In this document: piece after piece, positions 63,301 to 64,000 of the stretch
Layout of the letters: each line of letters begins with the position of its first letter
Numbering within the stretch: the stretch's first letter is position 1
Source: Mytilisepta virgata
Lineage: Eukaryota > Mollusca > Bivalvia > Mytilida > Mytilidae
Direction: 5' to 3'
Assembly: GCA_028015205.1 (NCBI GenBank)
Contig: JAPWFG010000015.1
Coordinates: 2,790,001-2,854,000, forward strand
DNA length: 64,000 bases
The notes under the pieces: generated by a model
What the model saw: only the letters and a program-made list of their open reading frames with translations
What the model was told of the DNA's origin: nothing
Database searches by the model: none
Program-made: the position numbers and the translations under genes

Positions 63301-64000
63301 TGAATCTTCATTCCTCGACAATTATGAGAATATAAATTACTGTGATAACTGGACATATTGCAATAGAATATTACAAGCAAATAAATGAAATGTAAGCCTG
63401 AATTATTGTGATCTTCATGTGTTAATAAAAACCTTGCATTATTTTCTGTTTTTACATTACTTAAACATACTGTAACAGTAGAGCATGATTTGTCTCCCAA
63501 AATAAGCTACTGCACCAACCAGGGATCGAACCCAGAACCTTTGGTACAGTAGTCCACTGCTTTACCAACTGAGCTAAAGGAGTAATCCACTAGCATGACT
63601 AGTGCAGCTAATGGAGGGTGGTTAGAAACCTGTTACGGTTCTATAACTTCTATACACATGTACACTAGAGAATCCATGTTACAATACAAATGATAAATTT
63701 TTAACAAATAAATTAATATTCTATAATAATATCTAAAATAAAGAAATAACACACTTTAGTATGTCATAGTTCAAAAGGTATGTTCAGTAAATCATGAAGT
63801 AAAAGTTCTAATTATAAAAAATATATGCAATAAAATTTTGAATTTTTAGGTGGGAAGGGAGGAAATGGAGGAGCAGCGATCAGTCTGAAAGCATTGAGAT
63901 CAGTAGTTGTTACTGGATTGATAAATGTCAATGGTGGAAATGGACAAGGTGATGGTTTTCAAGGAACACAGTATGTACCTGTTGGTAACCCAACTTCAGT
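15574..64000 (+). CDS. Secreted GON-WSC-EGF-FN2-LamG-glycine-rich protein (gene overview, 3' end off window)
   Basis: Twenty-three exons, listed separately, join into one open frame of about 1,001 residues with no internal stop; every junction is GT-AG and phases agree. Domain order by residue: signal peptide 1 to about 25, GON 29-200, WSC 203-291, EGF-like 332-367, cysteine-rich module 368-486, EGF-like 487-520, fibronectin II-like 538-592, laminin-G/ConA-like 592-750, glycine-rich region from about 755 to the window edge. GON is known as the C-terminal module of ADAMTS9/20/GON-1; WSC and LamG bind carbohydrate in other proteins. I infer an extracellular adhesion or matrix protein. No protease, lectin-fold or transmembrane segment is seen in this part. 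Whole-gene identity is not recognised, so no symbol is given. Introns are 0.4-10 kb and filled with transposons. Confidence 0.85.
15758..17328. other. Intron 1, left part
   Basis: Non-coding AT-rich sequence; short ORFs lack domains. A TATCTCAAAGTAATTGAA piece at 17033 resembles the 40613 MITE. Confidence 0.45.
17329..17597. mobile_element. piggyBac-like MITE with TTAA sites
   Basis: TTAA at 17325-17328 and 17598-17601 flank inverted ends GGTATCCAGACCATAA / TTATGGTCCGGATACC. TTAA duplication is the mark of piggyBac-type insertion. A left-end fragment of the same family is at 61068-61100. Confidence 0.78.
17741..19292. mobile_element. Foldback element B, 1.55 kb, with 6-bp target-site duplication
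   Basis: The ends are inverted: TATGAGGCGCC at 17741 and GGCGCCTCATA ending 19292, followed inwards by (C/A)(G/A)TTTTACTATTTATTCC. The element is flanked by GTGTTC on both sides (17735-17740 and 19293-19298), a target-site duplication. Arrays of palindromes of the type TTTTTGATATCAAAAA occupy about 17768-18117 and 19036-19262. The 0.9-kb centre is unique sequence with short ORFs (18048-18422 plus, 18627-18872 minus) that resemble nothing I know. Same superfamily as the 13.6-kb dimer by its terminal core and GATATC arrays. Confidence 0.85.
18118..19035. other. Unique centre of foldback element B
   Basis: About 0.9 kb between the two palindrome arrays. Open frames are short and hydrophobic on the + strand (to 18422) and 81 codons on the - strand (18627-18872); neither shows a known domain. 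No transposase motif recognised, so the element is probably non-autonomous. Confidence 0.5.
19564..19831 (+). mobile_element. tRNA-derived SINE, full copy with target-site duplication
   Basis: It starts GGGGGCCTCGGTGGCCGAGTGG (A box TGGCCGAGTGGT), has a B box in GTGAGTTCGAAACTCACC, a body with TCCTCCACCAATAAAAACTG, and ends AACCCCAACTAAACAAAC. The 13-bp ACAAAACGCTTCG at 19551-19563 recurs at 19832-19844, a clear LINE-type target-site duplication. Lies in intron 1. Confidence 0.88.
20656..20742 (+). CDS. Exon 2: GON domain
   Basis: Acceptor TCTTCCAG, donor GTGAGT, phase 1 to 1. It encodes residues about 62-90 with the GON-type segment [19 protein letters not shown]; the vertebrate GON domain has PKEYLTLPPGETENFSEVY at the same place (recalled from family knowledge). 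The exon is followed by a 9.7-kb intron holding both non-LTR retrotransposons and a zinc-finger ORF. Confidence 0.87.
21505..21945 (-). CDS. C2H2 zinc-finger ORF, hypothetical
   Basis: The ORF starts best at the ATG at 21945 ([20 protein letters not shown]), because residues ahead of it are unlike protein. The N-terminus is acidic, followed by a run of Asp (DEDDDDF), a lysine-rich stretch, and one zinc finger, [20 protein letters not shown] then KQHG (C-x2-C-x12-H-x4-H). After HNLKG the translation becomes low-complexity hydrophobic, so the true coding part probably ends near 21655, but no good splice donor is visible. It lies antisense in intron 2 of the multidomain gene. It could be a first exon of a nested gene or a fragment of a transposon-borne protein. 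Confidence 0.4.
   Translation of the reverse strand: MSKSDFFLSWDDDLNDFELDFLLGEFTDKRVQVKVDEDDDDFVQKTKKIKKESKTPIDTSKKCSLYVCPDCNKILKTISGFRGHTSKQHGEHNLKGRHSFILVFFRMSSLKILNKFEKDICFQYFDNSKLNCGVVLYSFFFCLEFF
22519..24145 (-). mobile_element. 5'-truncated LINE with AAAT-type tail
   Basis: The whole inserted copy, from the truncated RT region to a 3' UTR that ends (on the - strand) in a TTTTGCAAATAAATAAATAAA-like tail at 22523-22545. The short tandem tail is typical of CR1/Jockey-like non-LTR elements. Exact ends are approximate; no target-site duplication was found by eye. Confidence 0.7.
22677..24142 (-). pseudogene. Non-LTR retrotransposon, reverse transcriptase C-terminal part (5' truncated)
   Basis: The - strand frame holds reverse-transcriptase motif B ([19 protein letters not shown]), motif C ([11 protein letters not shown] with the catalytic FADD), the thumb region ([15 protein letters not shown]), and a terminal cysteine-histidine knuckle, [17 protein letters not shown]. 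It ends IKQSIELRK. Motif A and the endonuclease are absent. Upstream of 24083 the frame continues [12 protein letters not shown] for a short way to an in-frame TAA near 24140, so the element is 5' truncated, the normal outcome of target-primed insertion. The remaining frame is intact for about 480 codons, so the insertion is not very old. Confidence 0.85.
25083..28397 (+). mobile_element. 5'-truncated LINE ending in a GAA-type tail
   Basis: The inserted copy carries the broken RT and about 640 bp of 3' UTR, ending in AAAGGGTGTAAAGATCCAG followed by GAAGAAGAAGAA at 28386-28398, a short tandem 3' tail as in several non-LTR clades. A hairpin (CATACGAAAGTATG, 28342-28355) lies just before the tail and may be the RT recognition site. 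The 5' end near 25083 is approximate. Confidence 0.65.
25090..27759 (+). pseudogene. Non-LTR retrotransposon reverse transcriptase, broken by two frameshifts and two stops
   Basis: Protein homology continues across four pieces. 25090-25878 holds the linker between endonuclease and RT. 25860-26624 holds motifs [19 protein letters not shown], motif [10 protein letters not shown], motif [21 protein letters not shown] and motif [12 protein letters not shown]. 26560-27240 holds the thumb ([20 protein letters not shown]). 27241-27759 holds the C-terminal part with [18 protein letters not shown], a zinc-knuckle. Breaks: frameshift near 25855, TAA at about 26073, frameshift near 26600, TGA at 27241. 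All RT catalytic residues survive, but the copy cannot be translated whole. The 5' endonuclease is missing. It belongs to a different family from the minus-strand copy at 22.7 kb. Confidence 0.85.
28398..30480. other. Intron 2, right part
   Basis: AT-rich. From 28860 to 28990 there are repeats of the type GGGGCATTTTGG, which recur inverted at 24730-24880 on the other side of the plus-strand LINE. Confidence 0.45.
30481..30640 (+). CDS. Exon 3: GON domain
   Basis: Acceptor TTTATTTCAG, donor GTGAGT, phase 1 to 2. Residues about 90-144 include GKGSDC and a [18 protein letters not shown] strand region corresponding to the FQKVRIDLSSMQI part of the GON fold. It joins exon 4 through a split Asp codon, giving [12 protein letters not shown], which fits the conserved TAGD motif of GON domains. 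Confidence 0.87.
31007..31980 (+). repeat. Long repeat, AGCTCAC...GAGCCTC family
   Basis: Head TTAGCTCACATGTCC with CGTCGGCC, end GATGAGCGATTCAGGCTC then GGGAGCCTCTTG. Internal sequence differs from the 1307 copy (AAAGTCCATAGCAACC repeated), so subfamilies exist. Lies in intron 3. Confidence 0.7.
31981..32624 (+). repeat. Long repeat, same family, adjoining copy
   Basis: Head GCTCACCTTGCCAAAG directly follows the preceding copy; end CCAGGTGAGCAATACAGGCTC then GAGAGCCTCTAATTG. Internal units GTCAACCAAGATGGCCACC occur about every 160 bp. Confidence 0.7.
32754..32926 (+). CDS. Exon 4: end of GON domain
   Basis: Acceptor ACTGTAACAG, donor GTAAGA, phase 2 to 1. The start ([15 protein letters not shown]) matches the TAGDCYSAAKCP motif of ADAMTS9/20 GON domains, except that the first cysteine is lysine here. 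It then continues [10 protein letters not shown]. The domain ends near residue 200. Only four cysteines are seen in the whole domain, fewer than in vertebrate GON domains, so its disulphide set is reduced. Confidence 0.87.
32995..33928 (+). repeat. Long repeat, 1307-type copy with truncated head
   Basis: Starts in GGCCATGTGAGCTTTTGCCATC and ends CCAGGTGAGCGATGCAGGCTC then GAGCCTCTAG. Five units of the 150-bp type (GTTTCTGATTGGCTGA). Lies in intron 4. Confidence 0.75.
34308..34438 (+). CDS. Exon 5: WSC domain, first half
   Basis: Acceptor TATTTCAG, donor GTATCT, phase 1 to 0. It encodes [13 protein letters not shown] and [19 protein letters not shown], the hallmark YxGCF...R and MTxExCxxxCxxxGxxYxG pattern of the WSC domain, a small cysteine-rich, putatively carbohydrate-binding module. 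The three cysteines here are Cys1-3 of the eight expected. Confidence 0.93.
34517..35085 (+). repeat. CCCCCGCC-headed repeat with three ~175-bp units
   Basis: Head TGTCCCCCGCCGCAACATGG...AGGGACC, then about three units of TTCGTTCAAATTTTG, GATTGTTAGTCACC and ACTTTAACGTTTTTGTGCAT. Lies in intron 5. Confidence 0.7.
35279..35520 (+). repeat. Direct repeat, copy in intron 5
   Basis: TTTCCTGAGGGCTTGCCCAA through ATAGGGTTGTTTCCTGCGAT. The same sequence is at 38390-38698 about 90% alike. Contains the right arm of the hairpin at 38343. Confidence 0.7.
35645..35780 (+). CDS. Exon 6: WSC domain, second half
   Basis: Acceptor ATGATTTCAG, donor GTAGTT, phase 0 to 1. It encodes [20 protein letters not shown] and [13 protein letters not shown], completing the five remaining WSC cysteines (ECxC, CxxxC, MCGG) and the final strand. 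With exon 5 the domain is complete, eight cysteines, residues about 203-291. Confidence 0.93.
36214..36340 (+). CDS. Exon 7: linker between WSC and EGF
   Basis: Acceptor CAATTTTAG, donor GTAAGT, phase 1 to 2. It encodes [21 protein letters not shown], then an asparagine- and leucine-rich stretch ending THPCLQP. Three cysteines and no recognised domain; probably a structured linker. The reading frame and phases fit both neighbours. Confidence 0.83.
36441..36593. mobile_element. 153-bp hairpin (MITE-like)
   Basis: AAGAGTTGTTTTGAAGCAAT at the left pairs with the region AATTGAGGAAAAACAACTCTT at the right, and CACTCACAAAC / GTTTGTGAGTG pair near the loop. Lies in intron 7. Confidence 0.65.
36672..37527. 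mobile_element. Tc1/mariner-type MITE, 856 bp
   Basis: CTGTGGATTCATTAATATTT at the left, AATAAATGAATCCACAG at the right, with TA on both outer sides (36670-36671, 37528-37529). Inner repeats CCACGAATTTA and CACGAAAATTGG. No transposase ORF. Confidence 0.78.
38179..38323. mobile_element. Tc1/mariner-pogo-type MITE, 145 bp
   Basis: CATTCAAACCTGCTATAAAAGG at the left, CCTTTATACACGAGTTTGACTG at the right, TA outside on both sides (38177-38178, 38324-38325). Confidence 0.7.
38343..38479. mobile_element. Hairpin element in intron 7
   Basis: CAATTACGACCCTCATTTGA at the left pairs with TCAAATGAGGGCCATAATTG at the right, and AGATTTGGCAACCC with GGGTTGCCAAATCT inside. The right arm with following DNA is also present at 35281. 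Confidence 0.7.
38390..38698 (+). repeat. Direct repeat, copy in intron 7
   Basis: Second copy of the 35279 repeat with an internal extra tandem piece (ATGCAGTTGTCTCCCTTG twice). Confidence 0.7.
38816..38922 (+). CDS. Exon 8: EGF-like module 1
   Basis: Acceptor TTCACAG, donor GTAAGT, phase 2 to 1. It encodes [21 protein letters not shown] and YSGTNCE, the six-cysteine EGF-like pattern CxxxGxC...CxCxxx(Y)xGxxC (the first cysteine of the set is supplied by or near exon 7). No calcium-binding Asp/Glu consensus is seen before the first cysteine. Confidence 0.87.
39060..39322 (+). repeat. GATA/GATT microsatellite
   Basis: Long runs of GATA with GATG and GATT variants. Apparent open frames here (Leu-Ser-Ile-Tyr repeats) come from it. 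Confidence 0.95.
40430..40554 (+). CDS. Exon 9: cysteine-rich module, part 1
   Basis: Acceptor TTTCTTTCAG, donor GTCATT (weak), phase 1 to 0. It encodes [20 protein letters not shown] and [11 protein letters not shown]. Six cysteines; no family recognised. The donor is chosen because it is the only in-frame GT that keeps phase 0 with exon 10. Confidence 0.78.
40613..40786. mobile_element. Tc1/mariner-pogo-type MITE, 174 bp
   Basis: CAGTTGACTCTCGTTATC at the left, GATAATGTAAATGAGAGTCAACTG at the right, TA on both outer sides. Internal TATCTCAAACTCCTG units. A partial left end is at 7046-7080. Confidence 0.78.
41226..41344 (+). CDS. Exon 10: cysteine-rich module, part 2
   Basis: Acceptor TATTTTCAG, donor GTAACA, phase 0 to 2. 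It encodes [20 protein letters not shown] and [17 protein letters not shown]. The CPxGxxMxGCS motif is distantly reminiscent of the repeated modules at the PCSK9 C-terminus, but the match is too short to assign. Confidence 0.82.
41399..41830 (+). repeat. Repeat with CCCCC hairpin head and GTCC run
   Basis: TATGTCCCCCGCAAACAAAG, then a complementary TTTAGGGGGTATATAGG, then CCGTCTGTCCATCTGTCTG and units of GCGCAACTCCTCCTAAAC. Same family as 59776-60035. Lies in intron 10. Confidence 0.7.
42089..42850 (+). repeat. CGCCCGTC-headed repeat with ~200-bp units
   Basis: Head TACGCCCGTCAAAGTTTTGACAG (palindromic), then GTCCGGCGTCCGTCTGTCC. Units with TTTTTTTCACATGTCG and GATTATTGC repeat about three times, ending AAGAGGACGGGTGTATCAT, the inverse of the head. 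Confidence 0.7.
43079..43188 (+). CDS. Exon 11: cysteine-rich module, part 3
   Basis: Acceptor CTTGTTTCAG, donor GTAAGT, phase 2 to 1. It encodes [21 protein letters not shown] and [13 protein letters not shown]. It completes the module begun in exon 9 with a CxxC pair; no known family is recognised. Confidence 0.85.
43189..44001. other. Intron 11
   Basis: Plain AT-rich intron; no repeat family recognised. Confidence 0.45.
44002..44154 (+). CDS. Exon 12: EGF-like module 2
   Basis: Acceptor GAATTTCAG, donor GTAAGT, phase 1 to 1. It encodes [20 protein letters not shown] and DGYYGNKCE: an EGF-like module (CxxxGxCxxxxxxCxCxxGYxGxxC). A short tail with two more cysteines ([15 protein letters not shown]) leads into the fibronectin II-like exon. 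Confidence 0.9.
44155..45866. other. Intron 12
   Basis: AT-rich intron; no coding or repeat family recognised. Confidence 0.45.
45867..45991 (+). CDS. Exon 13: fibronectin type II-like module
   Basis: Acceptor TTTGTAAG, donor GTAGGC, phase 1 to 0. It encodes [20 protein letters not shown], the signature CxFPFxFxGxxYxxC of fibronectin type II modules, which bind collagen or choline lipids in other proteins. The third cysteine falls in exon 14 at the expected spacing (C-x11-C). The usual fourth cysteine is not found. Confidence 0.88.
46159..46650. mobile_element. Tc1/mariner-pogo-type MITE, 492 bp
   Basis: CAGTGGAACCTCTGTAAACC at the left and CGGGTGTTCCACTG at the right with TA outside (46157-46158, 46651-46652). 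Several GGCCGGTTTT units inside. Confidence 0.75.
46840..46980. mobile_element. 141-bp hairpin (MITE-like)
   Basis: Arms CACGGTGGC...ATATCCTGATTTTACCAC and GTGGTAAAATCAGGATAT...GCCATCGTG pair over about 40 bp each. Confidence 0.72.
47145..47307. mobile_element. 163-bp hairpin (MITE-like)
   Basis: AGATTCTCC and GTGAGTTATGGAATTTCTCC at the left pair with GGAGAAATTCCATAACTCAC and GGAGAATCT at the right; inner arms TTAAATTTT / AAAATTTAA and ACGCTCGC / GCGTGT. Confidence 0.72.
47537..47674 (+). CDS. Exon 14: end of FN2-like module and start of laminin-G-like domain
   Basis: Acceptor GTTTTCAG, phase 0 to 0. It encodes [13 protein letters not shown], then [20 protein letters not shown], the opening strands of a laminin-G/concanavalin-like domain (FxG...YIxLG...FTIxAWV). 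Two in-frame donors are possible: GTAGGT after 47674, or GTGAGG after 47665, which would drop three residues (VRR). Confidence 0.86.
48309..48468. mobile_element. 160-bp hairpin element (intact copy)
   Basis: TAAGGATTTACTGTAATTTT at the left and AAATTACAGTCAATCCTTA at the right; inner AACCTCAATGCAC...GTGCACAC / GTGTGCACCACGTGATTGAGGTT; centre AATAACCC ACTATGC GGGTTATT. A second copy at 55930-58271 is split by an insertion. Confidence 0.75.
48900..49165 (+). mobile_element. tRNA-derived SINE, second full copy
   Basis: Same family as the copy at 19564. Flanked by GCTTACTCTA at 48890-48899 and 49166-49175 (10-bp duplication). Lies in intron 14 of the multidomain gene. Confidence 0.88.
49458..49667 (+). 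CDS. Exon 15: laminin-G-like domain
   Basis: Acceptor TAATTTCAG, phase 0 to 0. It encodes [17 protein letters not shown] and [14 protein letters not shown] followed by [10 protein letters not shown]: typical LamG features (TIV strand, W-Y-L-V-A strand, then a Y-V-N-G-Q turn). Two donors overlap (GTAAGG after 49661 and after 49667), both in frame, differing by two residues. Confidence 0.9.
49796..49985 (+). repeat. Fragment of AGCTCACCTGG repeat
   Basis: TTAGCTCACCTGGCC, then ACTTTGATGGAATGGTCCTTGG, which matches a segment at 4430-4500. The remainder (GGGGACATATGG) belongs to the CCCC-type repeats. A chimaeric or truncated piece. Confidence 0.55.
50246..50335 (+). CDS. Exon 16: laminin-G-like domain
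   Basis: Acceptor TTTATCATAG, donor GTAAGG, phase 0 to 0. It encodes [18 protein letters not shown] then RFQGMIK, matching the LamG xLxIGG...FxGxI motif near the end of the domain. Confidence 0.9.
50336..52672. other. Intron 16, left part
   Basis: Contains a small right-end fragment of the long repeat family (51937). TTTCAAGG-type short repeats at 50820-51390 (CAAGGTTTCTAAGGACC, CAAGGACCTGTGC) suggest one more decayed repeat. No coding. Confidence 0.45.
51937..51973 (+). repeat. Right-end fragment of AGCTCACCTGG repeat
   Basis: GCCAGGTTAGCAATTCAGGC then TTGAGAGCCTCTTG is the 3' end of the long repeat family only. Confidence 0.55.
52673..52925 (-). mobile_element. tRNA-derived SINE, reverse copy
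   Basis: Reverse-strand member of the family: the tail GTTTGTTTGTTTAGTTGGGG at the left and the tRNA-like head ending GGCCACTGAAGCCCC at the right. CAATTTA on both sides is a short target-site duplication. Lies in intron 16. Confidence 0.83.
53037..53117 (+). CDS. Exon 17: last strand of laminin-G-like domain
   Basis: Acceptor ACTCTTCAG, donor GTAAGT, phase 0 to 0. It begins [19 protein letters not shown], fitting the final LamG strand and helix (xVxIWxxxLSxxEI). It is the boundary between the LamG domain and the glycine-rich part. Confidence 0.88.
53269..53324. other. Perfect 15-bp hairpin in intron 17
   Basis: TTGCCTAATATTTTC pairs with GAAAATATTAGGCAA across a 26-base loop. Could be the core of a decayed MITE. 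Confidence 0.7.
54580..54703 (+). CDS. Exon 18: link to glycine-rich region
   Basis: Acceptor TTTAATTCAG, donor GTAAGA, phase 0 to 1. It encodes [17 protein letters not shown] and [16 protein letters not shown]. The GxWELxE phrase closes the LamG-type unit in similar proteins; the following segment starts the repeated beta-strand region. Confidence 0.86.
54893..55545 (+). repeat. Long repeat, 31981-type copy
   Basis: Head GCTAAGGGCCATTTGAGC, units with CCAAGATGGCTGCCAGA and AACATAGACCCTATGGGAAA, end GGGTGAGCGATACAGGCTCC. It ends about 10 bp before the first duplicated piece of exon 19. Confidence 0.7.
55614..55750 (+). repeat. Tandem 46-bp repeat that copies the exon 19 splice acceptor
   Basis: Three copies at 46-bp spacing of TAACTGTTTG(T/C)TATTGTAG followed by GTACACATTGTAACATCAGT. 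Exon starts would be 55633, 55679 and 55725. Copy 2 has TAT instead of TAG, so its acceptor is dead. Copy 1 keeps AG but leads to a stop within about 20 codons. Copy 3 is the real exon 19. A fourth, weaker piece (GGTACACATTGTAAAATCAG) is at 55554. Confidence 0.85.
55725..55831 (+). CDS. Exon 19: beta-strand region
   Basis: Acceptor CTATTGTAG, donor GTATTG, phase 1 to 0. It encodes [20 protein letters not shown] and [10 protein letters not shown]. This acceptor is the third of three tandem 46-bp copies; only this copy keeps the frame open (see the repeat at 55614). Confidence 0.85.
56002..58200. mobile_element. 2.2-kb inverted-repeat transposon with 6-bp target-site duplication
   Basis: Ends CAGGGTGTCAAG (56002) and CTTGACACCCTG (58200), flanked by TGTGCA on both sides (55996-56001, 58201-58206). 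Sub-terminal TCCTATATT motifs repeat at both ends. The CAGGG ends recall hAT or related families, though those usually make 8-bp duplications. No transposase coding is seen. Confidence 0.78.
56396..57561. mobile_element. 1.17-kb inverted-repeat element nested inside the 56002 element
   Basis: Ends TAGGGTTAGGTTGCTAAGC and GCTAGCAACCTAACCCTA. No clear target-site duplication. No coding capacity recognised. Confidence 0.62.
58442..58544 (+). CDS. Exon 20: glycine-rich region
   Basis: Acceptor TTTTTCCCAG, donor GTAAGT, phase 0 to 1. It encodes [20 protein letters not shown] then [11 protein letters not shown]. The IxxDGxxxxxGAGYRGG phrase is like glycine-rich modules of bacterial surface proteins. 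Decayed partial copies follow downstream to about 59410. Confidence 0.87.
58553..59412 (+). repeat. Decayed duplicate copies of exon 20
   Basis: Pieces like exon 20 and its donor recur at about 58555-58625, 59158-59240, 59256-59325 and 59325-59412 (for example ACTGGAGGACAGGGAGAACAT, ATTCTGGTAAGTTGTACTG). Two keep TTCTG-GTAAGT donors, but all have lost the acceptor or frame. Confidence 0.75.
58633..59150 (+). repeat. GCCACAAATGTGGC-headed repeat with three ~175-bp units
   Basis: Hairpin head TGCCACAAATGTGGCTGGGGCA, then units of GGTTAAGTTTTGCGTTTAG and AATATTTCAATGATATTTCACC. End GGGGCATCCATGTCTTATAGAC. Lies in intron 20, between two decayed exon copies. Confidence 0.7.
59532..59755 (+). repeat. 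GCGATAGCAGTGGGGCAT-headed repeat fragment
   Basis: Starts TGTTCCGCCTGCGATAGCAG and GGGGCATATTGTG; contains TATGTATGTTTGTCCC. Related in design to the repeat at 58633. Confidence 0.5.
59776..60035 (+). repeat. CCCCC hairpin-head repeat, second copy
   Basis: CCCCCCACAAACAAAG then TTTGGGGGGGTATATAGG, GTCCGTCCGTCTGTCTGTCC, GCGCAACTCCTCCTAGACC. Compare 41399. Confidence 0.7.
60091..60208 (+). CDS. Exon 21: glycine-rich region
   Basis: Acceptor GTTTCTTTCAG, donor GTTAGT (weak), phase 1 to 2. It encodes [20 protein letters not shown] and [15 protein letters not shown], about half glycine. Phases fit exon 20 and exon 22. Confidence 0.84.
60368..60618 (+). mobile_element. tRNA-derived SINE, third copy
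   Basis: Same family, lacking a few bases around the B box. Flanked by ACAAAATATCAA (60356-60367) and ACAAAGTATCAA (60619-60630), a 12-bp duplication with one change. Lies in intron 21. Confidence 0.85.
60738..60990 (+). repeat. Repeat with CTGCCTGTAAGGCAGG hairpin head
   Basis: Head TGCCCTGCCTGTAAGGCAGG then CGCGGCATATAG and CGGTCTGTCCGTCCATCCG. Same architecture as the others. End unclear. Confidence 0.55.
61113..62237 (+). repeat. Long repeat, 1307-type copy
   Basis: Head TTAGTCCGTCTGTCGATTG, about six 150-bp units (GTTTCTGATTGGCTGATA, CCACTGGGCCAAATGGAA), end TGGTGAGCGATACAGGCTC then GAGCCTCTAG. Lies in intron 21. Confidence 0.75.
62679..62824 (+). CDS. Exon 22: glycine-rich region
   Basis: Acceptor ATTTTAACAG, donor GTAATA, phase 2 to 1. 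It encodes [20 protein letters not shown] and [19 protein letters not shown]. It continues the glycine-rich loop-and-strand pattern. Confidence 0.84.
63040..63236 (+). repeat. Repeat fragment, 58633 family
   Basis: GTTGTCCGTCCGTACGTCGG, then GGTTAAGATTTGTGTTTAGG, ending GCATCCATGTCTTACAGAC, matching the end of the 58633 repeat. Confidence 0.6.
63469..63650 (-). mobile_element. Repeat carrying a tRNA-like Pol III promoter, copy 2
   Basis: Inverted copy of the unit at 10962, about 85-90% alike, with the same flanks on both sides of the tRNA-like part. A box at 63565-63576 and B box at 63522-63532 (reverse strand). It has a 9-bp tandem duplication (CTAGTCATG-type) upstream of the tRNA-like part that copy 1 lacks. 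Lies in intron 22. Confidence 0.75.
63850..64000 (+). CDS. Exon 23 (partial): glycine-rich region
   Basis: Acceptor GAATTTTTAG, phase 1; open to the window end. It encodes [19 protein letters not shown] then [16 protein letters not shown], a repeat of the strand pattern seen in exon 20 (xxIxGxIxxNGGxGxG). The exon and gene continue beyond 64000. Confidence 0.85.

Overview
The window is eukaryotic, AT-rich and intron-dense. It is most likely from a bivalve mollusc. That is an inference from the tRNA-derived SINEs, the many short transposons and the extracellular multidomain gene, and no species-specific marker was identified. There is no bacterial operon, CRISPR array, rRNA gene or clearly functional tRNA gene.

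The main gene runs on the + strand from 15574 past the right edge. Twenty-three exons join in one continuous frame (GT-AG introns, compatible phases throughout) and encode about 1,000 residues so far. The order is signal peptide, GON domain, WSC domain, EGF-like module, cysteine-rich module, second EGF-like module, shortened fibronectin type II module, laminin-G/ConA-like domain, then a glycine-rich repeat region cut by the window end. It should be a secreted or cell-surface adhesion or matrix protein. A GON domain is normally the tail of ADAMTS9/20-type proteases; here it is N-terminal and no protease is present.

On the left, on the - strand between about 6.8 and 8.8 kb, are conserved pieces of a SPO16-like (C1orf146) meiotic protein. 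One exon is clean. The terminal exon and an upstream segment show frame problems, so this may be a pseudogene.

Most other DNA is repeats: two broken non-LTR retrotransposons (22.5-24.1 kb minus, 25.1-28.4 kb plus) and three short LINE tails; tRNA-derived SINEs with target-site duplications; a repeat carrying a tRNA-like Pol III promoter (two copies); many small inverted-repeat transposons (TA, TTAA or hAT-like ends); long elements with a hairpin or GTCC-rich head and internal units of about 150-180 bp; and an unusual foldback family built from palindromes centred on GATATC (13.6-14.6 and 17.7-19.3 kb).

Layout: 1-6 kb repeats; 6.8-8.8 kb SPO16-like remnant; 9.9-14.6 kb hairpins, tRNA-like repeat, LINE tails and foldback dimer; 15.6-64 kb the multidomain gene, whose large introns hold the second foldback element, both LINEs, SINEs and the remaining transposons. 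Introns around exons 19 and 20 hold recent tandem duplications of exon and splice-site sequence.
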